From Nelumbo lutea (Eukaryota; Streptophyta; Magnoliopsida; Proteales; Nelumbonaceae), in assembly GCA_022828595.1 (NCBI GenBank), contig JAKGHH010000005.1, forward strand, positions 66,397,655-66,461,654: DNA of 64,000 bases. Reading direction: 5' to 3'. The notes beneath the pieces were generated by a model, which was not told where the DNA came from, ran no database searches, and saw only the letters and a list, made by a program, of their open reading frames with translations. Positions 23,787 to 34,170 of this stretch are shown here, piece after piece (within the stretch, counting starts at the first letter, position 1; each line of letters opens with the position of its first letter). Position numbers and translations under genes: made by a program.

Positions 23787-24116
23787 TGGTATTGATCTCT
23801 TCTCTGATGAGAGAAGAGATCTTCTTTCCCTGAGAAATGGTAACTAACACCACTCACATAAGAGTATAAAGACAAGAACAATGGATATTTAATTCACTTT
23901 GATGATTTTATTCTTAGACAGGGTGTTTATATAACCCAAACCGTTACAGCTAGTAGTGGACAATAACCAAATTGATCCTCTACCATTGGGAATATTCTTC
24001 CATGCAAGGTGGCAAGTTGCATGTGCATGACCCTCATGTAGGGTAGTGCTTGGGTGGCGGGTGCCCTTGCTAGGTTGTATTCGGTGCCGGGTCAGCAGGG
24101 TTCGGGATCCATATCA
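23787..24116 (-). repeat. 5' LTR of the gypsy element
   Basis: This is the right LTR, 330 bp, followed by the ACATC target copy. At its inner edge an extra 15 bp creates a perfect 12-bp inverted repeat (23794-23805 against 23810-23821, 4-bp loop). Confidence 0.88.
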
Positions 24117-24121
24117 ACATC

Positions 24122-24414
24122 TCTCTTCATCTTGCTCACCAAGTAATCAATCTTCAGCCTCAGGTCATTCTCAATGCTGTAACCGAAGATCGCCATGCAC
24201 AAACTCAAGCAAACTGCTCATCTGAAAACCCTAAGATCTTCAAGAACCTAAACTTTTGAACAAGCTTGTTAGTGCGAGTAGTCAGCAGATGAGCATTGAC
24301 GGTACTCAACAAATTGAGCTTCTTTAATCCTAATTCCCTAATAAAGAAAAGTGACGAAATAGGGTTTATTTGTTGTTGGAGATGATTACTAGGGCTTTCA
24401 GATTTCGGATGCAA
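24122..24414 (-). pseudogene. 5' part of an mTERF-like gene, frameshifted and interrupted by the gypsy element
   Basis: On the minus strand an ORF from 24414 ends at TGA 24205 with KLVQKFRFLKILGFSDEQFA. This looks like the start of an mTERF repeat region, where a Leu-x-x-Leu-Gly-Phe-Ser motif is typical. A second frame from 24196 gives AIFGYSIENDLRLKIDYLV, the usual next step of such repeats. The two need a frameshift to join. The second frame runs straight into the ACATC target duplication at 24121 and continues on the other side of the element at 19020. mTERF proteins act in organelle gene expression. Here it looks like a pseudogene, broken by both frameshift and insertion. Identification is by motif memory only. 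Confidence 0.5.
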
Positions 24415-24765
24415 GGAACCGAGGAGAGGAGGAAAGTGGAGGAAGTTGAGACTTGAGAGCTATTGCTATTTCTGCTCTTTGTTAGCGGGAAATATAACTA
24501 ACTGCGCGTAGCGGGTTCCTGATTCCCGATATCACTCCGAGGGTCGAAGATTTCGTGATTAGGGGAACTTGTTGAGATGAGATCCTTGCTACAACAAATG
24601 GTACAACAAAGTTTGCTAGACCACTATAGCCGTAGGTCCGATCCATCCTCACTCTTACAAAAGACAAAACCAACCATTGATGGATCGACTCATTGTGTTG
24701 AGGCCCGTTTGGTTGGGCTTCCCATTACAAAATAACATGCATTAATCTAAAAATTTTACCCTTAG
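24415..24765. other. Intergenic; possible upstream region of the mTERF-like sequence
   Basis: No ORF with recognisable family features. The ORF at 24482-24673 is unsupported. Confidence 0.45.
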
Positions 24766-25360
24766 GCCCCACTCGCTTTTTAGTTAGTTACTTACCCAGG
24801 TAAAATGTATTTACTCGGATAAATGTTTCCTATGAAAGACTTACTCGAACAAGTACATTTACTCATGTTCTTTTATTTCCCATGTAAATAAGGCAATGAC
24901 CATTTTAATCATAAAAATCTAATATTAAAATGGGCATTTTGTCTCACTCAAGTGTTGACAATTTGGCACTTCAAAAAACAATGTTGGCAATTTTCCCCCT
25001 AAGGGGGCATTCATTTTCCCCCTAATGGGATTTTTGGTTCCCAGACCAAGAATCCCATATTCTTTTTTCATATTTATGTGAGAACTAGGGAAAGTTTATT
25101 TTCCTTGGTATCACTTATACCCATCTCCTAGGTGGATAAATAACTTTCTCACCTATGACAAAAGTTGCCAACACTTGAATGGGACAAAAATGCCCCTTTT
25201 AATAATAAATTTTTATGGCTAAAATGGTCATTGTCTTATTTACATGAGAAATAAAAGAACATGGATAAATACACTTATCCGAGTAAGTATTTCCTAGGAA
25301 AAACTTACCCAAGTAACTGCACTTACCTAGATAAATAACTTACTCAAAAGCGAATGGGGC
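24766..25360. repeat. Large inverted repeat (192-bp arms) with 211-bp loop
   Basis: The arm 24766-24957 is the near reverse complement of 25169-25360, starting from GCCCCACTCGCTTTT / AAAAGCGAATGGGGC and ending at AAGTGTTG / CAACACTT. The loop is 24958-25168. Part of the loop (about 25047-25155, CATATTTATGTGAG and AAAGTTTATTTTCC) is again inverted relative to 25361-25500. The whole 24.77-25.5 kb block is thus a compound foldback. No ORF lies inside. It may be a large MITE or foldback element. Confidence 0.85.
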
Positions 25361-25821
25361 TTGAGTGGAAAAGTTATTTACCCACCTAGAAGATGAGGAA
25401 AATAAACTTTCCATTATCCTTACATAAATATGAAAAAAAAAATAACATGAAATTCTTTGTCAATAGAATGGGAATCAAAATCCCATTGATCAACTTTTCT
25501 CCTCTCAAAATCCAGAAAAAGATTTCTCCGTAATTTTAGTTTTAAGAGAATTGGACTCAAGTGCAAGTTTAAAATACTAAAATGTGTATTACCAAAAAAA
25601 AAAAAAAAAAACTAAAATATGGTATTTAAAAGTTCAGGCCCCTCTAAGTATCACTATCCTAAGTTCAGGATACCCTACATCAACCTTGCTATATAGTTGC
25701 ATGATCAAGAAGGGCAAAGAGAAGAAATTAAGGTTGGCTTCGAGAAATAAATAAAGAAAGAGAGGTTTTGAGTTACAAAGAGACATGTTGATGCATGCAA
25801 CTCGGTGACTCACTCTATAGT
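25361..25821. other. Foldback flank and 3' region of the RING-H2 gene
   Basis: 25361-25500 pairs with part of the foldback loop. A poly-A run lies at about 25594-25612. The rest is the presumed 3' UTR/downstream region of the minus-strand RING-H2 gene. Confidence 0.45.
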
Positions 25822-26310
25822 CTACACAGAATCAACAACGTAAGACTGGGCCACCTCCAAACTGTATCTGATGTTGAACCGGGTCCGGCAAACCGGACAG
25901 GTGAGACTCCTCGTCAACCAAGGGTCGACACACTCCACATGGAATACATGGGTGCAACCCGGAAGAACCCGACACTGCTCTCCAGGTCTAATTCCCTCCA
26001 AACAAATTGCGCAACCGGAGCTCTGGCTCTGGCTCTGGCTCCGGCTCCATCCATGGCCGTGGCCGGAACAAGGGATCTTCTGTAGCTCATCCAGAGATAT
26101 GCCAGAATTCTTACATCCTGCTTTGCGTGGAGCTCCGGTATTGATTCTGCCTTCTACACCATTAATCCTATTTCCATCACCGAGGGACTCGAGGACGATC
26201 ACCAGGTAAGATATCAATACATAGATGACGAGGAGAGCGATGACACCAATTGGAGAAAGAGGGGAAGGAGGAGGAGAAGGTTGAGAAGGAGAGCTGAAAG
26301 TGAACACCAT
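25822..26310 (-). CDS. RING-H2 finger protein (ATL-like E3 ubiquitin ligase), single exon, 162 aa
   Basis: The ORF is open from 26421, but a minus-strand TATATAAG box near 26372-26379 overlaps the upstream part. The start is therefore taken at ATG 26310 (MVFTFSSPS); ATG 26334 (MIKTKRRK) is the alternative. Residues about 21-41 form one membrane segment after a Ser/Pro-rich N-terminus. A Ser/Gln linker leads to a RING-H2 with all eight ligands: C100, C103, C119, H121, H124, C127, C138 and C141. DPWL and CPVCR are conserved, as expected for binding an E2 enzyme. A GISLDELQ stretch resembles the ATL GLD box. ATL proteins are membrane-anchored E3 ligases, often stress-inducible and intronless. 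The gene looks intact. Confidence 0.85.
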   Translation of the reverse strand: MVFTFSSPSQPSPPPSPLSPIGVIALLVIYVLISYLVIVLESLGDGNRINGVEGRINTGAPRKAGCKNSGISLDELQKIPCSGHGHGWSRSQSQSQSSGCAICLEGIRPGEQCRVLPGCTHVFHVECVDPWLTRSLTCPVCRTRFNIRYSLEVAQSYVVDSV

Positions 26311-26371
26311 CTTCCGGCGCTTCGTTTTGATCATTAGATGTCTGTTTGCAGTTTGCTTATGATAGGTATTA

Positions 26372-26379
26372 CTTATATA
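26372..26379 (-). promoter_or_regulatory. Probable TATA box of the RING-H2 gene
   Basis: The minus strand reads TATATAAG about 65 bp upstream of the ATG at 26310. This spacing makes start codons upstream of 26340 unlikely. Confidence 0.55.
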
Positions 26380-26421
26380 CATGACAGGTCCCACCAATTG
26401 AGCTGGACTCTGGAGAGCCAA

Positions 26422-27428
26422 TATTCTATTTCAATATATTGTTGAGTGGCAAATAGGCAATGTCTCCATTCTCCACAGTCCATACCCTGCCATGTGAGTC
26501 ATGTTGACCCATTTATTAATAATATGCTGGCCCATTTGTCTATAACATGCGGTTTGGCGGGTCGGACTACAGTTGTCACTAGCATGGGGTTCCATAGTCC
26601 GTGCTCGGTCAGTCGTGTGGACATGACGCCCAATGAGGGCGAAGAAGCCATTTTTCCACGTGAAGTTTCCTTGGCAATGACAATACCCTCCCCATCCTCA
26701 CTGCGTCGGGCATTGGATCCGAACCAATGAAACCGATTATAATAGTTTTGGTTCTTTGATTTTATCCCATTAGTAGTTAAGTCGGTTTTGGTTTTTTATC
26801 GTTTCAAATCGATTATTTTATTATATATATATATTATCATTTGAAATGATAAATTTAATAAATAATAAATAAGATAATATTAATTAAGAATATTTAATTT
26901 AATAATATATAAATAATTTAATTTTTTTTATCATTTTTAGTAAGATTATATTATCAAAAAAATGAATATTTAAATAAACAAATATAATTTTAAGTATAAT
27001 TAGATCTGAATCTGAAATAATGGGGATGGTTTTAGGTATATAATTTTGTCCGGATTAAGAATTGGTTTGGAACTGATAGCTTTATTTTCACTCTCCCTTG
27101 TACCATGGGTCATGGGCATACAAAATACCTCATATTCACTCATTGCGGATTAGCGAGTCAAGTCAACACAACTCTTCGTTTTATAATCTGCCATTCTCCT
27201 TTGCTATTTTTCCCTAGGATTAGTTCCGAGGTACTGGACTAATCCTCCATTGAAGGTTTGAACCAGGTATGTAGGGTAGTGGCTTGATAACCACGTCGCT
27301 GGATTCTTGATGGCTTGGGAAGGCGTCTAACATAGGTACGTTGCTTCACTTTCACATACAGAAAACAAATCAAGTCTTATTTTCATCCGTACGTGTAGTC
27401 TAAATGAAGGACAGACGTTTGAATATCA
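26422..27428. other. Intergenic; AT-rich patch at 26740-27090
   Basis: 26740-27090 has GGTTTTGGTTC and CGATTA motifs flanking an AT-rich core. This is the style of the hAT-like MITE at 43954-44471, but its ends cannot be defined. Nothing else is recognised. Confidence 0.4.
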
Positions 27429-27849
27429 GGCTCAGTTTGGAAGGAGTATAAATACAAATAAGGGTATCTTTGGTTCATATTTGGAATTGGAATCGAAATT
27501 CTCTAGAATTGGAATAGGAATGACCCATTCCCATAGTTTGTTTGATATAGACATGAATGAGAATGGGAATTAAAATAAGCAGGAATGGGATTTCATTCTC
27601 AAGGGAGGGACAAAGAATGGCCATTTCCTCAAATGGGAGAATGTCATTCCAGTAGGAATGCTAATGAGATTCCGATTCCGTCCAATCAAACAGTTGGTAT
27701 TGGAATAACTCATTTTGATTCTGATTCTAGACCCCTATTCCTGCAAACCAAACCGAGCCTAAATAGAGTGCAAAACCTTGTATCTTTGTATTATTTTGTA
27801 TGTAATTATATTATACATATTTGCCTTTGTACTCTTTCCAAACTAAGCC
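27429..27849. mobile_element. GTTTGGAAGGAG-family MITE interrupted by a nested MITE
   Basis: The outer element begins GGCTCAGTTTGGAAGGAGTA and ends TCTTTCCAAACTAAGCC. These are inverted ends matching the clean copies at 33388 and 35053. TTA follows the right end, and TCA (one base off) precedes the left. The inner 298 bp (27462-27759) is a separate Tourist-like insertion, so the outer element is older. Confidence 0.75.
27462..27759. mobile_element. Tourist-like MITE (TAA target) nested in an older MITE
   Basis: The element is 298 bp. Ends GGGTATCTTTGGTT and AACCAAACCGAGCC are imperfect inverted repeats, flanked by TAA on both sides (27459-27461 and 27760-27762). The interior is rich in GGAATG/CATTCC. 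Related copies lie at 9497-9757 and 49021-49313. TAA/TTA targets are the mark of PIF/Harbinger superfamily elements. Confidence 0.75.
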
Positions 27850-28704
27850 TTAAACAACTAAGACAGGGCAACCAAATCAACTAGTAATTGCACAAAGCAA
27901 ATTATTAAGCAAACTTTTGTGTTGTACATTTTACTCTACTTCCTTCCATCTTCCTCAATGCCTAAAAATAAGATCAAGAGAGAAATATATGACTAAACAG
28001 CTGGTAATCTCAAATTCAAGTAAAACAAAACCATTGAAAGTAGGGAATGAAAAACCATTCAGGCCTCTTGTATCCAAAAATTTCTCGTAGCTTGATGAGT
28101 GCTATGGTTATTTAGCAGGCTGACGGAAACAATTAATGATAATGCCCCATGCCAATAAGATTGTGGGTTCTATCATTATGTATTTTTATGACTGGTGTAG
28201 GGCTTTATTATTGCACTTGGGATCTGCTACCCACTAGTTGTTCCCATATCATCATCACCCCCATGTAGTGGGAACATCTCCCATGAATGACAAGAGAGAT
28301 ATAAGAAGTAGAAATAACTTGTGGGTGGCAGATCGAAGCTCTTACTATTGGTTCTACAGATTATTAAACAGCTATTGCCTTCAGCTTATTCACAGAATCG
28401 CAATTTGGACATTTCTAGTTTACCAATAACTAATCCAGAGGACTGTAACCCAGCCCAGGCTCATATTTCAGGCCTAGAGTCTGAGCTGGATCAGGCCAGA
28501 TACCGACTGAGACCGGGTCGGGTAGGCACACACTACAAGTACATTGATTAATACAAAGTGCAGAATATTTAATTTTTGCTCATTCAATGTGATTACAATG
28601 CTGTGCCTATTAGATTTGGACGAGTCCGGACTGAGCCTTTAGCCTATGTTTAACATAGGTGCTAAGCCTGGCCCATGCTTACCAAACATATTCCTAGTTG
28701 AATT
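27850..28704. other. Intergenic, no recognisable feature
   Basis: No supported gene or structured repeat was seen. Confidence 0.5.
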
Positions 28705-28870
28705 CTCTTTATACAAAATAAGTTCCAACATCCTATCAATATGACACTACACATCTCAATTCTCATATATCATAGTCCCACTTTCATGGTGGATTCCAGT
28801 CTCATAATATGCGGTGTCAGATGTTATTGATAGGGTTTTGGAACTTATTTTGTCGGCAGATGATCCCAGC
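28705..28870. mobile_element. MITE-like inverted-repeat element, family 1 (copy 2)
   Basis: The arms at about 28713-28742 and 28825-28853 (ACAAAATAAGTTCCAACATC against its near complement) enclose 82 bp. The outer CTGCCGAC/GTCGGCAG motif is shared with the copy at 640-830. Confidence 0.6.
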
Positions 28871-29124
28871 TCCTCTAATGCCTGGAATCAAGTGATCATC
28901 TATATATGCAAAACTTTTCTTAACTTGAAGCTTGAAGCTCTGGATGAAGACAGGCGGAGAGAAAAACATCATTCAAACCACAAAAGAGAATGCTATCGAG
29001 GGAATTAACATGAAAATCTAATTTGATTGGGCCTCTTATTGTTAAAACTCTAAGGTCTGAACTTCACTGCTACTGATTTTTGTGCGCAGACTTCACAAAA
29101 CTCGACAGACCAACAACAGCTTTA

Positions 29125-29628
29125 TCAGTGGGGAACTTTTTTGGCAAAATCTCTTTTACAAATGCGGCACGTCTGATCTCTGATCAAATAAGGATCAACG
29201 CAGAGGTAATGAAACACATGCTTACACCTGGGCATGGCACGGACCCACTCCGATGGCCGGAAGCCCTCCATGCAGATTGCGCAGACAGATCTTTTAGCAC
29301 CAACTTCAACTTGATAGCGTACAAGCTCAGATCCCTGCGGCAATGGAGATGCCGGTGATGGCCCTACACCACGCCGAGACGCCTCCAAATCTTCTTGCTC
29401 TTCTTCTCGTCCCGTCTCGATATTCCTCCGTCCATCACTTACGCGTTTAGCCTTGGTATTATTTCTTCTGCACAGAGCTGCTGCAATAATTATTATAGGC
29501 AAACCTACGGTGATGAAGACTACTGCTAGGTCGGAGTTTTTCTTGAGTTGGGGGGAATGAGCTGCAGGTAGAGGCGCCGTAGGAAGCGAGTCTGAAGGGA
29601 GAGGGGGAAGGAAGATGGGATAGGACAT
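29125..29628 (-). CDS. RING-H2 finger protein, divergent, single exon, 167 aa
   Basis: The ORF starts at ATG 29628 and ends at the stop at 29125. It has a Pro-rich N-terminus, one membrane segment at about residues 34-53, a basic/acidic linker (RRNNTKAKR, then EEEQEDLE), and a C-terminal RING-H2 with ligands C116, C119, C135, H137, H140, C143, C154 and C157. Compared with the neighbour at 25822 it has DPYL for DPWL and CRICK for CPVCR. It thus lacks the Trp and the Pro that usually mark E2-binding ATL RINGs. Both share EG-x-RP-x-E after the first Cys pair, so they may be old tandem paralogues. Possible weak or specialised E3 activity is inference. No frame breaks. Confidence 0.82.
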   Translation of the reverse strand: MSYPIFLPPLPSDSLPTAPLPAAHSPQLKKNSDLAVVFITVGLPIIIIAAALCRRNNTKAKRVSDGRRNIETGREEEQEDLEASRRGVGPSPASPLPQGSELVRYQVEVGAKRSVCAICMEGFRPSEWVRAMPRCKHVFHYLCVDPYLIRDQTCRICKRDFAKKVPH

Positions 29629-29639
29629 ATTGTGGGGGG

Positions 29640-30797
29640 TTTCAAAGTATTAGAGGTTAGATCGTCACGAGCATTAAAAAAGGAGAAGATTGTGGAAGTA
29701 TTCTTGTCGCTTTGATTCCTTCAGCAGCTGTAAAACATGAATGGCAACTTAGGATCACGTTCTTCATTTGGGAATTGGGAGATCTCTTAGCATCTTCAGT
29801 TAACGTTGATTAATTCCGTTTGGATATTCATGCTACAATAAGCTACAACAACAGCAATGTTTCCTATTTTTTTTGGTATGCAGCATATTTGAATTTTTCT
29901 AATTCTATATTTCTATTTTTAAAATTTAAACGATTTGTTTTATTCTATGATACCGAAAAGAATTTTGACCAATCAAAGCATCACTATGAATTTTGATTAA
30001 GATCATCATGATACCAGTTTATCGGCTGTGAGCTTTTCGAACCTTGAAAAAAAAAAAATATCTCAATTATTTCCCATTCCCATCCCCATCCTCACCAGAG
30101 CAGTCTCCATACCCAATCTGATTGAGGTTGGGGAGGTTAAGTACTTGGGACAGAGAAAACGAATATCCCTACTCAGCCGAGCTAAATTTCCTAATATTCT
30201 ACCATTATGAGTTAAGTAAAATCTTTAATAAAAACGGGATATAGATAACGAAAAGTTATTTAAAATAAGAAAAACCACCCAAATTTGATCATCAATACAA
30301 AGTTATAGCCTTTAGAAGTTTTCATAAATAACGTGTAAAGTAATTTTTAACCTGTGACCCATTGTTTGGCATAATAATAAATAGTTGAGACCAATTCTAG
30401 GTAAAGGGCATATTTATTTATATTTATTGGTATTATTTTATACATCTATAGACCTGTTCACAAGTCGGGCATTATAGATTTTCCTTTTCATACTTTTTAA
30501 AAAAAAGCCACGCCTTACAAAAAGCTAAAAAAGTGCTTCTCCAATAAGTACTTGTTCAAAAAGCGTTTCTAGAGAGTACTATTGCGCTACATTCTGATTG
30601 AGGGCTGTATTATATATGATGAGACCACTTGCCAATATGCATGAGCGCTCAATTTGAATGAAACCAAAGCCTAAATTGGATGAGAAAGCACTTTTCTGTC
30701 GTGAAATCAGAATCTGGTTGACACCCAAAAGCGCACAATGTAAGCAAGTCTAAATTAGAATCAGCCCTCTTACATTAGTAGATGTCTCTCTTTCTCT
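29640..30797. other. Intergenic / RING-H2 upstream region
   Basis: Contains the presumed promoter of the 29628 gene; no clear TATA box was picked. No other supported feature. Confidence 0.45.
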
Positions 30798-30968
30798 TTC
30801 TTACAAAAGAGCAGAATGACGAATATCAATTGACAAAAGCCTTTCAATATGAAGAAGAGAGAACAGATATATATATATATATATATTCTTACAAAAGAGC
30901 AGAATGACGAATATCAATTGACAAAAGCCTTTCAATATGAAGAAGAGAGAACAGATATATATATATAT
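30798..30968. repeat. 88-bp tandem duplication with a TA microsatellite
   Basis: Unit 1 (30798-30885) and unit 2 (30886-30968) start TTCTTACAAAAGAGCAGAAT. They are identical until the terminal (TA)n, which is longer in the first unit. Near-identity implies a recent duplication. Confidence 0.9.
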
Positions 30969-31150
30969 GATTAATCAACAATGACAAGAAATTAAAAACC
31001 AAGAGTAGTAATTAATAACCACAAAACAAAGAACCGCAACTGAAGCTACTATTGTCTAGTCAGTCTTTATACTCTGGAAGCTCACCAATTAATTAATATA
31101 AGCTGCTTAGGCATTTAACTAAACTTCTTGGATATATAACCTTGCAAAGG

Positions 31151-31420
31151 TTATTTGGTTTCGTCATTCTCTTCTTCTCCTTTCTTGTTGCTGTCATTCT
31201 CTTCTCCTCCATTCTTGTTGTTGTCATTCTCTCCTTCTTCTCCTTTCTCTTCATCTTTGTTAATATTGTTGTCGACATTGGAATTGGTACGTCCATCCTC
31301 GCGAGGTCGACATGTCAAGGAGCCAAAAAGACCCACAAGAACTATCAAAACACATATAATAGCCCACAAACCTACTCCATGGGTAAGAGAAGAAAGGGAG
31401 GAGGATATATCAGTCGACAT
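31151..31420 (-). CDS. Small one-TM protein with acidic Asn/Glu/Lys-rich tail, 89 aa (hypothetical)
   Basis: I do not recognise a family. The ORF from ATG 31420 has a polar start, a hydrophobic helix at about residues 14-34 (GLWAIICVLIVLVGLFG), a short basic stop-transfer (CRPRED), then a low-complexity tail of repeated Glu/Asp/Asn/Lys with KGEEEN/GGEEND-type repeats. A TTTATATAC box near 31520 on the minus strand would suit a transcript starting about 70 bp upstream of the ATG. It follows two other minus-strand genes for small membrane proteins. The tail derives from a CTTCTCCTT-like microsatellite, so coding status needs expression evidence. It could be a chance ORF. Confidence 0.4.
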   Translation of the reverse strand: MSTDISSSLSSLTHGVGLWAIICVLIVLVGLFGSLTCRPREDGRTNSNVDNNINKDEEKGEEGENDNNKNGGEENDSNKKGEEENDETK

Positions 31421-33387
31421 GGTGCAGAGAGCAGTGTGAACTGTGAATTATAATGGCGATGGAGAGAGAGGCTGGAAGACTCAACTACAGTGTAGACGGA
31501 GATAACACCAGCACCTGTATATAAAACTCAGGGGATGCCAAAAAAAGGAAAGAAGGGGATACTGTAAATCACGTTACTTTTTTTGTTTTGAAACAATATA
31601 TATAAAAGAAGAGGTTTCTTAATAGATGTTTGTGTATCAAAATATGTTAAGCGGTTCAGTGGGAATATGGAAACTACCCCTCTACGGAATACGTGAATTT
31701 TCCTAAACCGAACCCCCCTTTAATATACAATTCGAGTCACAGCTTCCCAATTGCAAAATACTCCCCAAGTGCATGATAGGTATAAGTGCCTATCTATTCT
31801 GTTTGATTTTTCTTTATTACTGTGGTTCATTGCACTTGGGATTTCTTATTCACTCTCTACCCGCTGTGAATTGGAGCCACACATTTCTATTATGAATTAA
31901 GAGATGTGGCTGCAATTTACAGCGGGTAGAGAGTGGGTAGGAAATCTGGGCTCATTTAAATTGATCCAACTAACATCACAGCTAGGGGTGTTTCCTAACC
32001 GACCCAGTACAAAATATTCGAACCAAACCCAATTTAAATTAACCGATTATGATTCCGTTTTTTTATTTTTTAATGCAAATTTCATGGAAACAAAAAATAA
32101 ATTTATCTTTTCGTAAATTAAAAAAAGAATTAATATTTCACCACCACTAAAACAAAGATTTATTAAAACATTTCAACAATATTTTCTAACTACAACCTAA
32201 TAACTAATGTTTATTATAAAAACAACTCAATCTTTAATACTCACAACTTCTAAAAAACCAGTCGCAAATAATTGGAAAATAGGTAGATTCGTTTGGTTAA
32301 CCGAACGTAGGTTAATTGAAACTGAACCGAAGAACTGAATGTCGGAAAAATACAAACCAAAACCGAATCAATGAAAACATCAGGGGAGTAGCAAATAATG
32401 ATACCGGATCTCCTACCACAAGAACTCTACGCACAAGGCACTACAGCCATGTATGGGGAACATCTCCCCATGTGCGGCTGAAATGGGTAGAGTTCTTGAT
32501 ATGCGGAGCAGTCAGAATTTGGATTTCCTCCTCAAAAATTGATACTCGCACCCATCACACAGCCCGATCTCCAAGCCTCAACATCCTTATCTTCGGATGT
32601 TTGCATCCCACTACCGCTCTACGTCTACTAAAAGGCATACAACAGCAGACGAAGTCTCCCAATAGCTGAACATCATTTTGTACCTTCAAATTCAGCTAAC
32701 TTCATGGTTGAGATGATTTTTCCCTTTTGATTTATACTGTTATTGTTTTTGTTCTGATGATTCATTGTTAGATGACCTTTTGTGCAAAACTTTCGTATTG
32801 TACATGGAAAAACTAGACAGATGGGGAGTGTGCTGTGTGCATGTGGGTGGGGGAGGAGTTTTTTTTACTGAACTCATTTTTCAAACATTTCGTCGATCAG
32901 GTGGGGTCAGTGCAATCAGCAATGAACAGGAAATAATGAGGTAAAACAAAGGTTTTAAAATTTTAAATAAGTCACGTGACTCACATTAGTATAGAAGATG
33001 GTTTAAAGTGCAATGGAGTCAAGCCAAAAGGTATATTCAATGGAGTATATCCTATTTGAAAATTTTCGCAAGTGTTTCATGATTGACATTTATCAAAACG
33101 CCATCATTAATCAACATTTAACCTATCATAATGATCAAATCGCATAGATATTCACAAAACTAACATTAATTTATGTACATACTCACCATTAAAAATGATT
33201 AATCATTTATTTACTGTTTTACTGATATGACGCCTAATAACACCTAGTGTCGCCTATTTTTCATAGATGGTTAAGATTATTACTTTTATTGGTCTTAAAA
33301 ACAAATCAAATACAACTTTTAGTTAATAAACAAAAACTCTACCAAACAGACTTAATGAAAACTCAAGGCATGTATGTTTGTCCTTTA
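31421..33387. other. Intergenic; degenerate TAGGGGTG element near 31993
   Basis: At about 31995 the sequence reads TAGGGGTGTTTCCTAACCG, then an AT-rich core and ACCGAA-type repeats to about 32370. This is the pattern of the hAT-like MITE at 43954, but the right end and target duplication are not clear. The rest is unremarkable. An inverted pair near 31845-31930 (ACTCTCTACCCGCTGTGAAT and its complement) forms a small hairpin. Confidence 0.4.
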
Positions 33388-33506
33388 GAGTTAGTTTGAA
33401 AGGAGTACAAATGCAAATATGTAGAGAACAAAACCTTATATTTTGTATTATTTTGTATGCATTTGCACTGTATATATTTGCATTTATACTCTTTCCAAAC
33501 TGAGCC
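33388..33506. mobile_element. Small MITE, GTTTGGAAGGAG family (119 bp, TTA target)
   Basis: TTA flanks both ends (33385-33387 and 33507-33509). Ends GAGTTAGTTTGAAAGGAGTA and CTCTTTCCAAACTGAGCC are inverted repeats. The core contains TTGTATTATTTTGTATG. TIRs plus a TTA target suggest a PIF/Harbinger-type non-autonomous element. Confidence 0.75.
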
Positions 33507-34170
33507 TTAGCCTGCACTGGCTGCACCTAACAATACTACCGTTGCAAAAACGATCCAGCTACTAGCATTAACGGGAAGGAACAATTGACAGAGGGAAGTA
33601 TTCGTTCAAGAGATCCTTCTAGATAAAGAAATCTTGTGAATTTGAAGATACAGTTGCCTAAGCTAAAAAGAACAAGCAAAAGAAAAGTTAGAGACAGAAA
33701 CGTAATGGATAAATTACCGGAGACGGGCCATTTCCATATACCACACGTCATTTCGAAGCAATTGCTAGACCACTTTCTACTTGCTCAATTGCAAATTTCA
33801 ACAGAAACAAGAAACAAACTGACATTACAAAGAGATACAACACGATGGCCCCTTTCAGTACTCTCAATACAAATCGTTTGTTTTTCTTTTTTTGTTTCTA
33901 TTTTTTCATGTTTTTTCCTTCTCCTTTCTAGTCTCTTCTCCTGGCCTCCTTTCTCCTAATCACAACGTTTTACTCAAAATGAATTAAAAGAAAGTTGGAA
34001 CGAATTACATGTTTCAAGGCGTAGAGACACTGCAGCACCTGATCAAAGAGTCAAGATTGTCCCATGAATATTCCTGTTGGGAATTGGGAAGTGGATGAAA
34101 GAGCATGACTTGCAGCAGTGCAACACAATCCACATAAACCAAAGTTTTGTAACCTTTCTGCTTGGAAAAC
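33507..34170 (-). other. Presumed 3' UTR and downstream region of the Gβ gene
   Basis: Non-coding sequence downstream of the Gβ stop codon. The poly(A) site cannot be fixed from sequence. Confidence 0.4.

Larger units (their letters stand above)
19026..24116 (-). mobile_element. Full-length decayed Ty3/gypsy (chromovirus-type) LTR retrotransposon
   Basis: The element is flanked by the duplicated target ACATC (19021-19025 and 24117-24121). LTRs of 318 bp (left) and 330 bp (right) begin TGGTAT and end TATCA on the plus strand. On the minus strand the interior has, in order, a primer binding site, gag with a degenerate zinc knuckle, protease, reverse transcriptase, RNase H, integrase and a chromodomain-like tail, then a polypurine tract (GGGGTGGGGAGT). 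Protease before RT before integrase, plus the tail, place it in the Ty3/gypsy chromovirus group. Many stops and frameshifts make it non-autonomous. It is inserted in an mTERF-like sequence. Confidence 0.92.

Noticed and set aside
28814..29008. 64-aa plus-strand ORF
   Set aside because: It starts within the right arm of a MITE-like inverted repeat and has no homology signal.
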